From Lacisediminimonas profundi (GTDB lineage: Bacteria; Pseudomonadota; Gammaproteobacteria; Burkholderiales; Burkholderiaceae_D), in NCBI RefSeq assembly GCF_008831265.1, contig NZ_VTTH01000006.1, positions 1 through 64,000 on the forward strand: a stretch of 64,000 bases of DNA, read 5' to 3'. A program made the translations under genes and the position numbers. The notes beneath the pieces were generated by a model. That model saw only the letters and a list, made by a program, of their open reading frames with translations. It did not search any database and was not told the DNA's origin. Within the stretch, counting starts at the first letter, position 1. Each line of letters opens with the position of its first letter. Positions 48,411 to 60,324 of the stretch are shown here, piece after piece.

Positions 48411-49700
48411 ATGCAGCTGCTCGCCATTGGCCTGAATCACACCACGGCCCCCGTGTCATTGCGGGAAAAAGTCGCCTTTCCGGCCGATCATCTCGGCCAG
48501 GCGGTGGCGGCTGCGCGCGCCTCGCTGGCGCGCGGCATCGGTGAACAGGCCGCTGCCGAGGCCGCCATACTGTCGACCTGCAATCGCACCGAATTGTATT
48601 GTGCCAACCGCGCCGGACGCAGTGTCAATGACGCGATCGATGCGACCGCCCACTTCATGGCGGACTATCACCAGCTGAGCGTGTCGGAGCTGCGCCCGCA
48701 CCTGTACACCCTGCCCCAGGACCAGGCCGTTCGCCATGCATTCCGCGTCGCATCGGGGCTGGATTCGATGGTGCTCGGCGAGCCACAGATACTTGGGCAG
48801 ATGAAGGATGCGGTGCGCGAAGCCGATGCGGCCGGCGCCCTGGGGACTTATCTCCACCAGATGTTCCAGCGCACATTTGCAGTGGCCAAGGAAGTGCGCA
48901 GCACGACTGAAATCGGCGCCCATAGCGTATCGATGGCGGCGGCCGCAGTCAGGCTCGCGCAACGCATCTTCGACCGCATCAGCGAACAAAATGTATTGTT
49001 CATTGGCGCCGGTGAAATGATCGAGTTGTGCGCGACGCACTTCAGCGCCCAGAACCCGAAATCCCTGACCATCGCCAACCGCACACTGGAGCGCGGCGAA
49101 GCGCTTGCGCACCGGCTGGACGGACGCGCGATCCGCCTGGCCGACCTGCCGGAGCAACTGGCGAATTTCGACATCGTCGTGTCTTCGACCGCATCCACGC
49201 TGCCGATCATCGGGCTGGGCATGGTCGAGCGCGCGATCAAGGCGCGGCGCCACAAGCCGATGTTCATGGTCGACCTGGCAGTGCCGCGCGATATCGAATC
49301 CGAGATCGGCCGTCTCGACGACGTATTCCTGTACACCGTCGACGACCTCGCCACCACGGTCCAGACCGGAATGGAAAACCGCCAGGCTGCGGTGATCCAG
49401 GCCGAGGCCATCATCGAGACCCGCGTGCAGTCGTTCATGCACTGGATCGACAGCCGCGCCGTGGTGCCTGTGATCCAGGAACTGCACGAGAACTCCGAAC
49501 AAATACGAATGATCGAACTCGAACGCGCACGCAAGCTGCTGGCGCGCGGCGAAGATATCGACACCGTCCTCGACGCCCTGTCGCGCGGACTGACCGCAAA
49601 ATTCCTGCATGGCCCGCAGAGCGCGTTGCATTCCGCCCAGGGCGATGAACGGGCCCGCCTGGCGGCGCTGCTGCCGCAGTTGTTCCGCACCCGGCGCTAG
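48411..49700 (+). CDS. hemA: Glutamyl-tRNA reductase
   Basis: This 429-residue NADPH-dependent enzyme makes glutamate-1-semialdehyde, the first committed step of haem synthesis by the C5 route. The N-terminus [19 protein letters not shown] is diagnostic, the catalytic C57 lies in [11 protein letters not shown] and the NADPH-binding motif is FIGAGEM (about 197-203). The C-terminal dimerisation domain is intact. The start is at 48411; TTG 48384 would add nine residues. prfA follows, a very common pairing. Confidence 0.96.
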   Translation: MQLLAIGLNHTTAPVSLREKVAFPADHLGQAVAAARASLARGIGEQAAAEAAILSTCNRTELYCANRAGRSVNDAIDATAHFMADYHQLSVSELRPHLYTLPQDQAVRHAFRVASGLDSMVLGEPQILGQMKDAVREADAAGALGTYLHQMFQRTFAVAKEVRSTTEIGAHSVSMAAAAVRLAQRIFDRISEQNVLFIGAGEMIELCATHFSAQNPKSLTIANRTLERGEALAHRLDGRAIRLADLPEQLANFDIVVSSTASTLPIIGLGMVERAIKARRHKPMFMVDLAVPRDIESEIGRLDDVFLYTVDDLATTVQTGMENRQAAVIQAEAIIETRVQSFMHWIDSRAVVPVIQELHENSEQIRMIELERARKLLARGEDIDTVLDALSRGLTAKFLHGPQSALHSAQGDERARLAALLPQLFRTRR

Positions 49701-49784
49701 CGGCGCCGCCGCAGCCCACCCTCCCCCGCCCTTACCCCGATCGCGCACTGCCGCGCGCGCCCTTGCCGCACACTACTGGATGCA

Positions 49785-50870
49785 ATGAAGCCCTCAATGC
49801 TCGCCAAGCTGGACCAGCTGGCCAACCGTCTCGAAGAAGTCGCCACCCTGCTGATGCAGGAAAACGCTACTGCCGACATGGAGCAGTACCGCAAGCTCAC
49901 GCGCGAACACGCCGAACTGCAGCCGCTGGTCGCGCTGTACCTGGAATACGTGCAGGCCGGCCGCGACGTGGAGACCGCCGAGGAAATGCTGTCCGACCCG
50001 GACATGAGAGAGTTCGCCCAGGACGAGATCCAGGCGGCCCGCGCGCGCATGGAAACCCTGGCCGGCGAACTACAGACGATGCTGCTGCCGAAGGACCCCA
50101 ATGACGAGCGCAATCTCTTCCTGGAAATCCGCGCCGGCACCGGCGGCGACGAATCTGCGCTGTTCGCCGGCGACCTGCTGCGCATGTACACCCGCTATGC
50201 CGAGCGCAACCGCTGGCAGGTGGAGATGGTGTCGGAGTCGCCGTCCGAACTCGGCGGCTTCAAGGAAGTCATCGTGCGCATCATCGGCCACGGTGCCTAC
50301 TCGCGGCTCAAGTTCGAATCGGGAGGCCACCGGGTGCAGCGGGTGCCGGCTACCGAGGCGCAAGGCCGCATCCATACCTCGGCCTGCACGGTCGCCGTGA
50401 TGCCGGAAGCCGACGAACTGGAAGAGGTCCACATCAATCCCGCCGACCTTCGCATCGACACCTACCGCGCCTCGGGCGCCGGCGGCCAGCACATCAACAA
50501 GACCGATTCCGCCGTGCGGCTGACCCACATCCCGACCGGCATCGTGGTCGAATGCCAGGACGACCGCAGCCAGCACAAGAACAAGGCGCAGGCGATGAAA
50601 GTGCTGGCTGCCCGCATCAAGGACGTCCAGACCCGCGAACAACAGTCGAAAGAAGCGGCCACGCGCAAATCGCTGATCGGTTCCGGCGACCGCAGCGAGC
50701 GCATCCGGACCTATAATTTCCCGCAGGGTCGCATGACCGACCATCGCATCAACCTGACGCTGTACAAGCTTGACTTCATCATGGACGGCGACCTCGACGA
50801 ACTGACGCGGGCACTGATGGCCGAGCATCAGGCAGAATTGCTGGCCGCGATGGGCGACGAAGTCTTGTGA
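49785..50870 (+). CDS. prfA: Peptide chain release factor 1
   Basis: This 361-residue factor terminates translation at UAA and UAG. The catalytic G233-G-Q235 motif lies in [19 protein letters not shown], and the glutamine is the substrate of PrmC, encoded three genes downstream. The tripeptide anticodon region is in the middle domain. It follows hemA by 84 bases. Confidence 0.97.
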   Translation: MKPSMLAKLDQLANRLEEVATLLMQENATADMEQYRKLTREHAELQPLVALYLEYVQAGRDVETAEEMLSDPDMREFAQDEIQAARARMETLAGELQTMLLPKDPNDERNLFLEIRAGTGGDESALFAGDLLRMYTRYAERNRWQVEMVSESPSELGGFKEVIVRIIGHGAYSRLKFESGGHRVQRVPATEAQGRIHTSACTVAVMPEADELEEVHINPADLRIDTYRASGAGGQHINKTDSAVRLTHIPTGIVVECQDDRSQHKNKAQAMKVLAARIKDVQTREQQSKEAATRKSLIGSGDRSERIRTYNFPQGRMTDHRINLTLYKLDFIMDGDLDELTRALMAEHQAELLAAMGDEVL

Positions 50871-50874
50871 GAAG

Positions 50875-50969
50875 CACAGTCGTAACAAACACAGTCGTAG
50901 CAAGCAACTGGCACAATCGTGACGAGCAACTGGCATAACCGTGACAACCAACCGGCATAACCGATGACA
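50875..50969. repeat. Imperfect tandem repeats between prfA and dsbB
   Basis: Two 15-bp units, CACAGTCGTAACAAA and CACAGTCGTAGCAAG (50875-50904), are followed by three 22-bp units (50904-50925, 50926-50947, 50948-50969) built around CAACTGGCAtAACCGTGAC. The last unit runs through the dsbB start codon. Confidence 0.8.
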
Positions 50970-51437
50970 TCCACCAGAACCCTGCTGATTGCAATTGCCC
51001 TAACCTGCATCGGGCTGCTTGGCTTCGCGCTCTACCTGCAGTTCGGGCGCGACATGCTGCCCTGCCCGCTGTGCATCATCCAGCGCTACGCCTTTGCCGG
51101 CGTCGCGCTGCTGTGCCTGGTTGCCGCATTCCTTCCCGCCGCCGCACGCCGTTTCGGGGCCGGGCTGGCGGCACTGGCGGCGCTGGCCGGCGCCGGCGTG
51201 GCCACCTGGCACTTGTGGGTTAAGGCGCATCCGAACGTGTCCTGCGGCATCGATCCGCTCGAGACCTCGCTGAACACGATCCCGACGGCCAAGCTGCTGC
51301 CCTTCCTGTTCCAGGCCGACGGCCTGTGCACCACTGAATACGAACCCATCCTCGGCTTGTCGATTCCGCAATGGTCGCTGGCGTGGTTCTCGCTGTTCGT
51401 GGTCGCGCTGCTGTGGCTGGCGCTGCGCCGTCGCTGA
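50964..51437 (+). CDS. dsbB: Disulfide bond formation protein DsbB
   Basis: This 157-residue inner-membrane protein with four membrane segments reoxidises DsbA and passes electrons to quinones. The first periplasmic loop holds C34-P-L-C37 and the second C94 and C122, the complete set needed for function. The start lies inside the last copy of a tandem repeat, and no strong ribosome-binding site is visible. prmC follows after 10 bases. Confidence 0.93.
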   Translation: MTSTRTLLIAIALTCIGLLGFALYLQFGRDMLPCPLCIIQRYAFAGVALLCLVAAFLPAAARRFGAGLAALAALAGAGVATWHLWVKAHPNVSCGIDPLETSLNTIPTAKLLPFLFQADGLCTTEYEPILGLSIPQWSLAWFSLFVVALLWLALRRR

Positions 51438-51447
51438 AACCGGCGCC

Positions 51448-52278
51448 ATGAACGAAGCGTCGCCAACCGTCGGCCAGTTGCTGGCCGCGGCCGGCATCGA
51501 TCCCTTCGAAGCACGGCTGCTGCTGGCGCACGCGCTGGGGCTGACACGGGTGCAGCTGATCACGCGCTCGCATGAACAGCCTGCGGCCGGACAAGTACAG
51601 GCGGTGCGCGATCTTTTTGCACGGCGGCGTGCTGGCGAGCCGGTGGCCTACCTGCTCGGCCATCGCGAATTCCACGGCCTGCTGCTACGGGTGACGCCGG
51701 ATGTGCTGATCCCGAGGCCGGAAACCGAATTGCTGGTGGACCTGGCCAGTGAACGCATTGGCAACCAGGCCTGGCGCGTGCTCGATCTCGGGACAGGCTC
51801 CGGTGCGATTGCGATCGCGCTGGCGCACCTGCATCCCGCCGCGCAGGTCTTTGCGGTCGATCTCAGCGCGCCGGCGCTGGCGATTGCACGGGAAAATGCA
51901 GTGGCGAACGGCGTGAAAGTCGAATTCGCCGAGGGCAGCTGGTATGGCCCGCTGGCGGGAATGCAGTTCGACATCATCGTTTCGAATCCGCCATATATAT
52001 GCGCCGGCGATCCGCATCTTGCCCAGGGCGACCTGCGGTTTGAACCGGTGCAGGCATTGACGGACCAGGCCGACGGATTGGACGCATTGCGCATGATTGT
52101 CAGCGGCGCGCCGGCACACCTGGCGCCTGGCGGATACTTGTTGATGGAACATGGATATGACCAGGCCGGGGCGGTGCGCGCCCTGCTGGCCCACGCCGGT
52201 TTTGGCAATGTGGAAAGCTGGCGCGACCTGGCTGGAATCGAACGGGTCAGCGGGGGGCGCTTGAATACCAGGCCATAG
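51448..52278 (+). CDS. prmC: Release factor glutamine methyltransferase
   Basis: This 276-residue enzyme methylates the GGQ glutamine of release factors using SAM. It has an N-terminal helical domain, the SAM-binding VLDLGTGSGAIAIAL and the substrate-binding N180-P-P-Y183 motif. The clustering with prfA and hemA is typical. Confidence 0.95.
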   Translation: MNEASPTVGQLLAAAGIDPFEARLLLAHALGLTRVQLITRSHEQPAAGQVQAVRDLFARRRAGEPVAYLLGHREFHGLLLRVTPDVLIPRPETELLVDLASERIGNQAWRVLDLGTGSGAIAIALAHLHPAAQVFAVDLSAPALAIARENAVANGVKVEFAEGSWYGPLAGMQFDIIVSNPPYICAGDPHLAQGDLRFEPVQALTDQADGLDALRMIVSGAPAHLAPGGYLLMEHGYDQAGAVRALLAHAGFGNVESWRDLAGIERVSGGRLNTRP

Positions 52279-52383
52279 CCCTGCCGCTGCCGCCCCGCTT
52301 GTCTTTTTTCAGATGTCAAGACTGGCGCCCCCGCCCAGTTTGCGTATCATCCTTCGCTTGTTTTCCCATCATCCAGAGTTCCA

Positions 52384-54735
<2,352 letters not shown>

Positions 54736-54780
54736 CAGGCCGGTCCGGGCCCGCGCCCAACCGACCGCCGGATTTCTCCC

Positions 54781-54786
54781 TATAAT
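54781..54786 (+). promoter_or_regulatory. Candidate -10 element for grxD
   Basis: TATAAT stands 33 bases upstream of the grxD ATG, after the tex stop. The -35 region is poor (CAACCG at the expected place). Confidence 0.35.
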
Positions 54787-54818
54787 GCGGTATTCAGTCA
54801 TTTTCAAGGCAGCCCCCC

Positions 54819-55130
54819 ATGAGCGACGTACAAGAGTGGATCAAGCAAACCGTCACCGGCAACCCGGTGGTGCTGTTCATGAAAGGCACGGCACAGTTCC
54901 CGCAGTGCGGATTCTCCGGCCGTGCGATCCAGCTGCTGAAATCCAGCGGCGCGGAAAACATCGTGACGATCAATGTGCTGGAAGACGCGGAAGTGCGCCA
55001 GGGCATCAAGGAATATTCGAACTGGCCGACCATTCCCCAGCTGTATGTGAACGGTGAATTCATCGGCGGCTCGGACATCCTGACCGAGATGTATGAAAGC
55101 GGCGAGCTGCAGAGCCTGCTGAAGGCCTGA
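54819..55130 (+). CDS. grxD: Monothiol glutaredoxin (Grx4 type)
   Basis: This 103-residue protein has the monothiol active site C30-G-F-S, the glutathione-binding WPTIPQLYVNGEFIGGSD and a trailing helix. It binds or transfers [2Fe-2S] clusters rather than acting as a general reductant. It has normal family length and lies alone downstream of tex. Confidence 0.95.
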   Translation: MSDVQEWIKQTVTGNPVVLFMKGTAQFPQCGFSGRAIQLLKSSGAENIVTINVLEDAEVRQGIKEYSNWPTIPQLYVNGEFIGGSDILTEMYESGELQSLLKA

Positions 55131-55170
55131 CAACACTGGCGCGTCCCCTGCGGATGCGCCAATGCCGCTG

Positions 55171-55194
55171 CCCACGCCATGGCCCACGCCATGG
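55171..55194. repeat. Short 12-bp direct repeat after grxD
   Basis: CCCACGCCATGG occurs twice in tandem (55171-55182, 55183-55194) followed by a partial copy. It lies between the convergent grxD and LysR genes. A weak GGCGC/GCGCC hairpin precedes it. Function unknown. Confidence 0.6.
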
Positions 55195-55211
55195 CCACGC
55201 CACAGCGGGCG

Positions 55212-56099
55212 CTAGTCCGGCCGCGGCGCTTCCGAGAATATGCTGCGCGCCTCGTTCAGCAATGCTTCCGACAGCGCGGCATGCGGACTTTGCAGTCCGC
55301 GAATCAATCCTATCCGGCGCACTGGCGCCCGGCCCGGCAAGGGTATGCGGGCCAGGGCCATGCCGCCCGACCACATCGCCGGCCAGTCCGGCAGCAGCGA
55401 CACGCCAAGGCCGTGGTCGATCAATGCCGCAATCGCCAGCAAGCCGTCGATTTCAAGCCGCTGCCTGGGGTGGATATCCTGGTCGCGCAGGTAACGGTCG
55501 GCCAGTTGCCCCCCCACGACCGAACGGTCGTAGCGGATGAACGGCTCCTCGCGCAGCAGTTCATGCGGATCGCGTCCTGCCATGCTGGCATGGGCGACCA
55601 CGACCAGTGGCTCCTCGGTCAGGACCTGCCATTCACAAGTCTTGGGAATTGCGAATTGCGGCTCGACCACAATCGCGGCGTCGAGCTCGCCGGCGCTGAC
55701 GCGGCGGCATAACTCAACCGACGCCCCGGGCGCGACAAAAACCGACATTGCCGGATAGGCTTCGTACAGCCGCTTCAGGACCGGGGGAAGCACGCTGGTC
55801 AGCGCCGAGACGAACACGCCGAGCCGCAATTCGCCTAGCCGGCTGGTGTCCTGGGCAATCGCATGCAGGTCGCGCACATCGCGCAGCAATCCGCGGGCGC
55901 GTTCGAGTATCTTCAGGCCAGCCTCGGTGGGGCGCACGGCGCGGCCAGCCCGTTGCAACAGGCTGGTGCCGAGCTGGTCCTCCAGCGCCTTGATGCGCGC
56001 CGCCATGGCGGGCGGCGTCAGGTCGAGCCGCCGCGCGGCTTCCGCCAGCGAACCGGCGTCGACCACGGCGACAAAACTCTGCAGGTATTCGATATTCAT
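55212..56099 (-). CDS. LysR-family transcriptional regulator
   Basis: This 295-residue regulator has an N-terminal winged helix (1-60, AGSLAEAARRLDLTPPAMAARI) and a two-lobed effector-binding domain from about 90. It lies downstream of the dehydratase gene on the same strand, separated by 36 bases. It may control the neighbouring dehydratase/Bug-receptor genes, although LysR genes are more often divergent from their targets. The effector is unknown. Confidence 0.9.
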   Translation of the reverse strand: MNIEYLQSFVAVVDAGSLAEAARRLDLTPPAMAARIKALEDQLGTSLLQRAGRAVRPTEAGLKILERARGLLRDVRDLHAIAQDTSRLGELRLGVFVSALTSVLPPVLKRLYEAYPAMSVFVAPGASVELCRRVSAGELDAAIVVEPQFAIPKTCEWQVLTEEPLVVVAHASMAGRDPHELLREEPFIRYDRSVVGGQLADRYLRDQDIHPRQRLEIDGLLAIAALIDHGLGVSLLPDWPAMWSGGMALARIPLPGRAPVRRIGLIRGLQSPHAALSEALLNEARSIFSEAPRPD

Positions 56100-56135
56100 G
56101 CGGGGGAGTTTACACCCCCCTGCACTAGACTCACC

Positions 56136-57887
56136 CTAGCCGCGCGGCGTGGTGCCGGTGTTGACTGGCGCCCGCAGGAAGTCGAAGTCGACGCCCTTGT
56201 CGGCCTGGGTCACGGTATCGAGGAACAGCTTGCGATACCCGCGGTCGGCGGTCGGTGGCGTGACCGGATTGCGGCGCGCGCGCTCGGCCAGTTCTTCGGC
56301 CGACACCAGCAGGCTGATCTCGCGTTTGGACACCGACAACCGGATGCGGTCGCCGTTCTGCACATAGGCCAGCGGGCCGCCGATTGCGGATTCCGGCGTG
56401 ACATGCAACACGATGGTGCCGAAGGCGGTGCCGCTCATGCGCCCGTCGGAAATGCGGACGATGTCCTTGACGCCGGCGCGGGCGAGCTTCAGCGGGATCG
56501 GAATGTAACCCGCTTCCGGCATGCCCGGCGCGCCCTTGGGTCCGATGTTCTTCAGCACCAGGATGTCGTCGGCCGTGACATCGAGATCGTCGGCGTCGAT
56601 CCGCGTCGCCAGGTCGGCTGCATTCTCGAACACCACAGCACGCCCTTCATGCTCCATCAGCTCAGGATTGGCCGCCGACTGCTTGATGATGGCGCCGCCC
56701 GGCGCCAGATTGCCTTCCAGCACGGCAATGCCGCCCTGCGGATAGATCGGATTGCTCATCGGGCGTACCACATCCTGCGCAAACCCCGGGCCCGCACGTT
56801 CCAGTTCCTCGCCGAGCGTGCGGCCGGTGACGGTCATCGCATTCAGGTTCAGCAAGGGCTTGAGTTCGCGCAGCAGGGTGCTCATGCCGCCGGCGTGGTG
56901 GAAGTCTTCCATGTAATGCTGGCCCGACGGCTTCAGGTCGAGCAGCACCGGCGTATCGCGGCCCATGCGGTCCAGCGCCTTCAGGTCCACTTCCAGTCCC
57001 ATGCGGCCGGCAATCGCGGTCAGGTGCACGATGCCATTGGTCGAGCCGCCGATGGACAGCAGCACGCGCATGGCGTTCTCGAAAGCCTCGGGCGTCAGGA
57101 TCTTGTCGATGGTCAGGCGGTCGCGCGCCATCTGCACGGCCTGGGCGCCGGTCTGCTCGGCGATGCGGATGCGGTCGGCGGTGACGGCCGGCGGCGAGGC
57201 GCCGCCCGGCACGGTCATGCCTAGCGCTTCGGCGATGCAGGCCATGGTGCTGGCCGTGCCCATCACCGAGCAGGTGCCGACGCTGGCCACCAGCTGGTTG
57301 TTGACGTCCGCGATCTCCTGCTCGTCGATCTCGTCGGCGCGGAACTTGCCCCAGTAGCGGCGGCAGTCAGTGCAGGCGCCGACCCGTTCCGAACGGTGCG
57401 AGCCGGTCAGCATCGAGCCGGTGATCAGCTGGATCGCCGGAATGTTGGCAGAAGCGGCGCCCATCAGTTGCGCCGGCACGGTCTTGTCGCAACCGCCAAT
57501 CAGCACCACCGCGTCCATCGGCTGGGCCCGGATCAATTCCTCGGTGTCCATCGACATCAGGTTGCGCAGGTACATGCTGGTCGGATGCGCAAAGCTCTCA
57601 TGGATGGAGATCGTCGGGAAATCCATCGGCAAGCCGCCCGCCAGCATGACGCCGCGCTTGACCGCCTCGACCAGTTGCGGCGCGTTGCCATGACATGGGT
57701 TATAGGCGCTGCCGGTGTTGGCAATGCCGATCACGGGCCGGTCCAGCGCGGTGTCGGTATAGCCTGCACCCTTGATGAAAGCCTTGCGCAGGAACAGCGA
57801 GAAGCCGCTGTCGCCATAACTGGTCAGGCCTTTGCGCAGGCCGGTGGCGTCGGACGAGGGCTTCTTGATGGAATCGGAATCGGACAT
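56136..57887 (-). CDS. IlvD/Edd-family dehydratase, probably acting on a sugar acid
   Basis: This 583-residue Fe-S dehydratase has cluster cysteines C65 (NPCHGN), C133 (GGCDKT) and C206 (GTCSVMGTAS). GACTDCRRYWGKFRADEID and the overall length fit the L-arabinonate/sugar-acid dehydratase branch rather than biosynthetic IlvD. The neighbouring Bug receptor and LysR gene support a catabolic role. The exact substrate cannot be read. The start at 57887 (MSDSDSIKKP) is preferred over one 33 bases upstream; no Shine-Dalgarno sequence is visible for either. Confidence 0.85.
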   Translation of the reverse strand: MSDSDSIKKPSSDATGLRKGLTSYGDSGFSLFLRKAFIKGAGYTDTALDRPVIGIANTGSAYNPCHGNAPQLVEAVKRGVMLAGGLPMDFPTISIHESFAHPTSMYLRNLMSMDTEELIRAQPMDAVVLIGGCDKTVPAQLMGAASANIPAIQLITGSMLTGSHRSERVGACTDCRRYWGKFRADEIDEQEIADVNNQLVASVGTCSVMGTASTMACIAEALGMTVPGGASPPAVTADRIRIAEQTGAQAVQMARDRLTIDKILTPEAFENAMRVLLSIGGSTNGIVHLTAIAGRMGLEVDLKALDRMGRDTPVLLDLKPSGQHYMEDFHHAGGMSTLLRELKPLLNLNAMTVTGRTLGEELERAGPGFAQDVVRPMSNPIYPQGGIAVLEGNLAPGGAIIKQSAANPELMEHEGRAVVFENAADLATRIDADDLDVTADDILVLKNIGPKGAPGMPEAGYIPIPLKLARAGVKDIVRISDGRMSGTAFGTIVLHVTPESAIGGPLAYVQNGDRIRLSVSKREISLLVSAEELAERARRNPVTPPTADRGYRKLFLDTVTQADKGVDFDFLRAPVNTGTTPRG

Positions 57888-57999
57888 GATGAGGGAGTCG
57901 AAAGTCGAGGGGGAACGCAAAGCGGCGGATTGATGTCCCGCCGCCGGTATTTACAAGGCCGCCGCATCCGGCAAGGAAGCGGCGGCGGAATGCTTGTCC

Positions 58000-58034
58000 G
58001 CAAAGCGGCCAGCGCGATCCGCTGGCCGCTTTGC
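58000..58034 (-). promoter_or_regulatory. Perfect 15-bp stem between the Bug-receptor and dehydratase genes
   Basis: GCAAAGCGGCCAGCG and CGCTGGCCGCTTTGC pair without mismatch around a 5-base loop, 15 bases after the Bug-receptor stop on the minus strand. No T tract follows. It may stabilise the upstream message 3' end or attenuate read-through into the dehydratase gene. Confidence 0.6.
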
Positions 58035-58048
58035 AGCGGTACTGGCAA

Positions 58049-59047
58049 TTACTGGTCGGACTTGATGTTCGAGTCGGTAATCACCTTGGCCCAGCGGTTC
58101 ACTTCCTGGTTCAGGCGTTCTGCAGCCTTGGCAGGCGTGGTCGCCGGCAGCGCATACACGCCCTGGCCGAGCATCTGCTGCTGTGCGACCGGATCCTTCA
58201 TGATTTTCGCCAGTTCAACATTCAGCCGATCGATCACCGGGGCCGGGGTGCCGGTCGGGACCAGCACGCCAAAAGTCGAGCTGACGTCGAAATCCTTCAG
58301 GCCGGCTTCCATTGCCGTCGGCACGTCAGGCAGCATGCCGATGCGCTGGGCGGTGGTGACTGCCAGCGCGCGCAGCTTGCCGGACTTGACGAACTGCAGC
58401 GATGCAGGCGCCGTCTCGGTCATCATCAGCACGGTGCCGCCGATCAGGTCGACCATGGCCGGGCCGCTGCCCTTGTACGGGACATGGATCATTTCAATGC
58501 CGGCCTGGCGCTTGAACAGTTCAGCCGCCATGCGCTGCGGAGCGCCGGGGCCGGAAGAAGCATAGGTCAGCTTGTCCGGATTGGCGCGGCCATAGGCGAT
58601 CAGCTCCTTCAGGTTGGTGGCCGGCACCGATGGATGCACGACGAACACCAGCGGCACGTGGCCGACGATCATGACCGGGGTCAGGTCTTTCAGCAGGTCA
58701 TATTGCAGGCGGCCCTTCTCCAGCGTGGCCATGGTCGAGTGCGAAGTGATCGCGCCCATCAGGATGGTGTAGCCATCCGGCTTGGCCTTGGCGACTGCTG
58801 CCGCGCCGATGTTGCCGCCGGCGCCACCGCGATTTTCGACCACGACCTGCTGGCCGAGCGCTGTCGACAGGCGCTGTGCCAGGATGCGGCCGATGACATC
58901 GGTCGCGCCGCCGGGCGGATAGGGCACGACCATCGTGACCGGCTTTTCAGGCCAGGCAGCGAATGCCTGCAGCGGCATCATTGCGGACAGCGCGCCCACC
59001 AGGGCAGCAGTGGCCAGTACGGCCCTGCGCGTTTTCTTGAATGTCAT
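58049..59047 (-). CDS. Bug-type tripartite tricarboxylate transporter substrate-binding protein
   Basis: This 332-residue periplasmic receptor has a signal peptide (about 1-30, ending PLQAFAA). The Bug hallmark is WPEKPVTMVVPYPPGGATD, followed by GQQVVVENRGGAGGN. Such receptors are numerous in Burkholderiales and bind carboxylates, amino acids or aromatic acids. No TctA/TctB membrane genes adjoin it, which is common for Bug genes. AGGAG precedes the ATG. It probably delivers or senses a compound handled by the downstream dehydratase. Confidence 0.93.
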   Translation of the reverse strand: MTFKKTRRAVLATAALVGALSAMMPLQAFAAWPEKPVTMVVPYPPGGATDVIGRILAQRLSTALGQQVVVENRGGAGGNIGAAAVAKAKPDGYTILMGAITSHSTMATLEKGRLQYDLLKDLTPVMIVGHVPLVFVVHPSVPATNLKELIAYGRANPDKLTYASSGPGAPQRMAAELFKRQAGIEMIHVPYKGSGPAMVDLIGGTVLMMTETAPASLQFVKSGKLRALAVTTAQRIGMLPDVPTAMEAGLKDFDVSSTFGVLVPTGTPAPVIDRLNVELAKIMKDPVAQQQMLGQGVYALPATTPAKAAERLNQEVNRWAKVITDSNIKSDQ

Positions 59048-59198
59048 GGAGTCTCCTGTCGGATTGATAGATGTCCGGATCCGTCTGGCGCGGACTCGGC
59101 GGAACCGCGATTATTGGCGCGGGACAGCCAACCGGAAAGTAGGCAATTTTTTCTTCACGAGAAGAATTTATTATCTTCCGACAGCGCACTACGAGCTA

Positions 59199-59384
59199 TT
59201 ACTGATCGCTCCACAGTTTGCCGCCAGTCGCCCAGTCTTCACGCTTCACTTCCTGGATGATGACGTCCACGCCTTCCGGCTTGCACCCCAGCGACTCGCA
59301 GGTGGCGTCGGTGATCGCTTTGACGAACGCGCGTTTTTGCTCGGCGCTACGGCCTGCAAACATTTGAACATTGATGGTTGGCAT
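59199..59384 (-). CDS. 4-oxalocrotonate tautomerase-family protein
   Basis: This 61-residue protein starts M-P-T-I, so the catalytic Pro1 is exposed after removal of Met. R12 (GRSAEQKR) fits the substrate-binding arginine. Family members tautomerise 2-hydroxymuconate-like enols as hexamers. It lies upstream of the Bug-receptor gene on the same strand with a 151-bp gap, so co-transcription is uncertain. AAGGGG lies just before the ATG. Confidence 0.88.
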   Translation of the reverse strand: MPTINVQMFAGRSAEQKRAFVKAITDATCESLGCKPEGVDVIIQEVKREDWATGGKLWSDQ

Positions 59385-59511
59385 GTTTTCCCCTTCTCAT
59401 TAAAGTCGGCAATCCGGATCGATCGCGTCCAGTTTACGCCACAGCGCCGGCCGTTCCAAACGGCCGGCGCTGTCATCTACGCCCTGCTCACTTGCCGATG
59501 GCAGGCGAGAG

Positions 59512-60138
59512 CTATCGTGGCTGTTGGGCCCCGGCTCCAGGTCCGCCTGCTGACCCACCTGCTGGTCCACCCTTCTCGCCGCCCGGCCCGCCCCGGTGTC
59601 CGCGCCCATGACGCTGATGCCCGGTGTTCTCGTTGAACACCTTCTGCTGCTCGGGCGTCAGGGTAGCGTAGAAGGCCTTGGTGGCGTCCAGCCGCTTGTT
59701 CAGCGCCGCTTCATGCGTCTTCATCAGCGCCAGGTGCTGCTCCATGCGTTCCGGCGCGCTCAGCGAGGCCCAGGCGGTGGCGTCGGGTCGCTGCGGGCGC
59801 TGGGCAGGCGTGATTGCTGCAAGGTAGTTTTTCCAGCCTTGCTCCTGGCCGGCATCGAGCTTGAGCTTGTCATGCAGTTCGGCCGAGCGCTTGCCGAAAT
59901 ATTCCTTCATCCTCGCCTCGCGCTGTTCCGGCGAGCCCTTGCCGGCGCCGTGCCCCTTCATGTGATGACCACCGCCGTGTCCCATCATGCAATGGTCGCC
60001 GCCATGTCCCATCATGCCGGGACCGCTGCCCGGGCCCGGCCCCGTTCCCGGCGCCGGCTGCGCCATCGCACCAACCGCTGCGGCACCCAGTCCGGCTGCG
60101 GTCACACCGATCAAAAACATCTTGCGAATCGTGTTCAT
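59512..60138 (-). CDS. Spy/CpxP-like LTxxQ periplasmic protein with His/Met-rich segment
   Basis: This 208-residue protein has a signal peptide (about 1-27), a Gly/His/Met-rich segment at 41-63 (GMMGHGGDHCMMGHGG), a helical core (about 70-175) with LTPEQQKVF matching the LTxxQ motif, and a Gly/Pro-rich tail. Spy and CpxP act as periplasmic chaperones or envelope-stress sensors; the His/Met segment suggests metal binding. It is divergent from a response-regulator gene, with repeats in between that look like that regulator's binding sites. The start at 60138 (MNTIRKMFLIG) follows AAAGGAGCAATTC. Confidence 0.83.
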   Translation of the reverse strand: MNTIRKMFLIGVTAAGLGAAAVGAMAQPAPGTGPGPGSGPGMMGHGGDHCMMGHGGGHHMKGHGAGKGSPEQREARMKEYFGKRSAELHDKLKLDAGQEQGWKNYLAAITPAQRPQRPDATAWASLSAPERMEQHLALMKTHEAALNKRLDATKAFYATLTPEQQKVFNENTGHQRHGRGHRGGPGGEKGGPAGGSAGGPGAGAQQPR

Positions 60139-60204
60139 GAATTGCTCCTTTGCTTGTTTAACCGTCCATGTGCCATTGCACATGTCTGCATGATGAGGAC
60201 GCCA

Positions 60205-60281
60205 TGTATCCTGCAAGTTTCGCCCAACCACGGATTTGTATCGCGATGTATCCCTGGGGCCTTGCGATACAGTGCGATACA
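60205..60281. promoter_or_regulatory. Paired TGTATC direct repeats: operator of the adjacent two-component system
   Basis: TGTATC occurs at 60237-60242 and 60247-60252, exactly 10 bp apart. In the opposite orientation it occurs at 60266-60271 and 60276-60281, again 10 bp apart; a single copy lies at 60205-60210. Two 10-bp-spaced half-sites are the usual target of OmpR-type dimers. The position between the divergent Spy-like and regulator genes suggests control of both. Confidence 0.7.
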
Positions 60282-60324
60282 AAGCCGCTACCCTGTCCGT
60301 TCATGCTGCACCGATAATCTTTCC

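Noticed and set aside
59151-59166. TTCTTC/GAAGAA hairpin after the tautomerase gene as a terminator
   Set aside because: The stem is only 6 bp and AT-rich, and on the strand of the gene it is followed by A rather than T residues.
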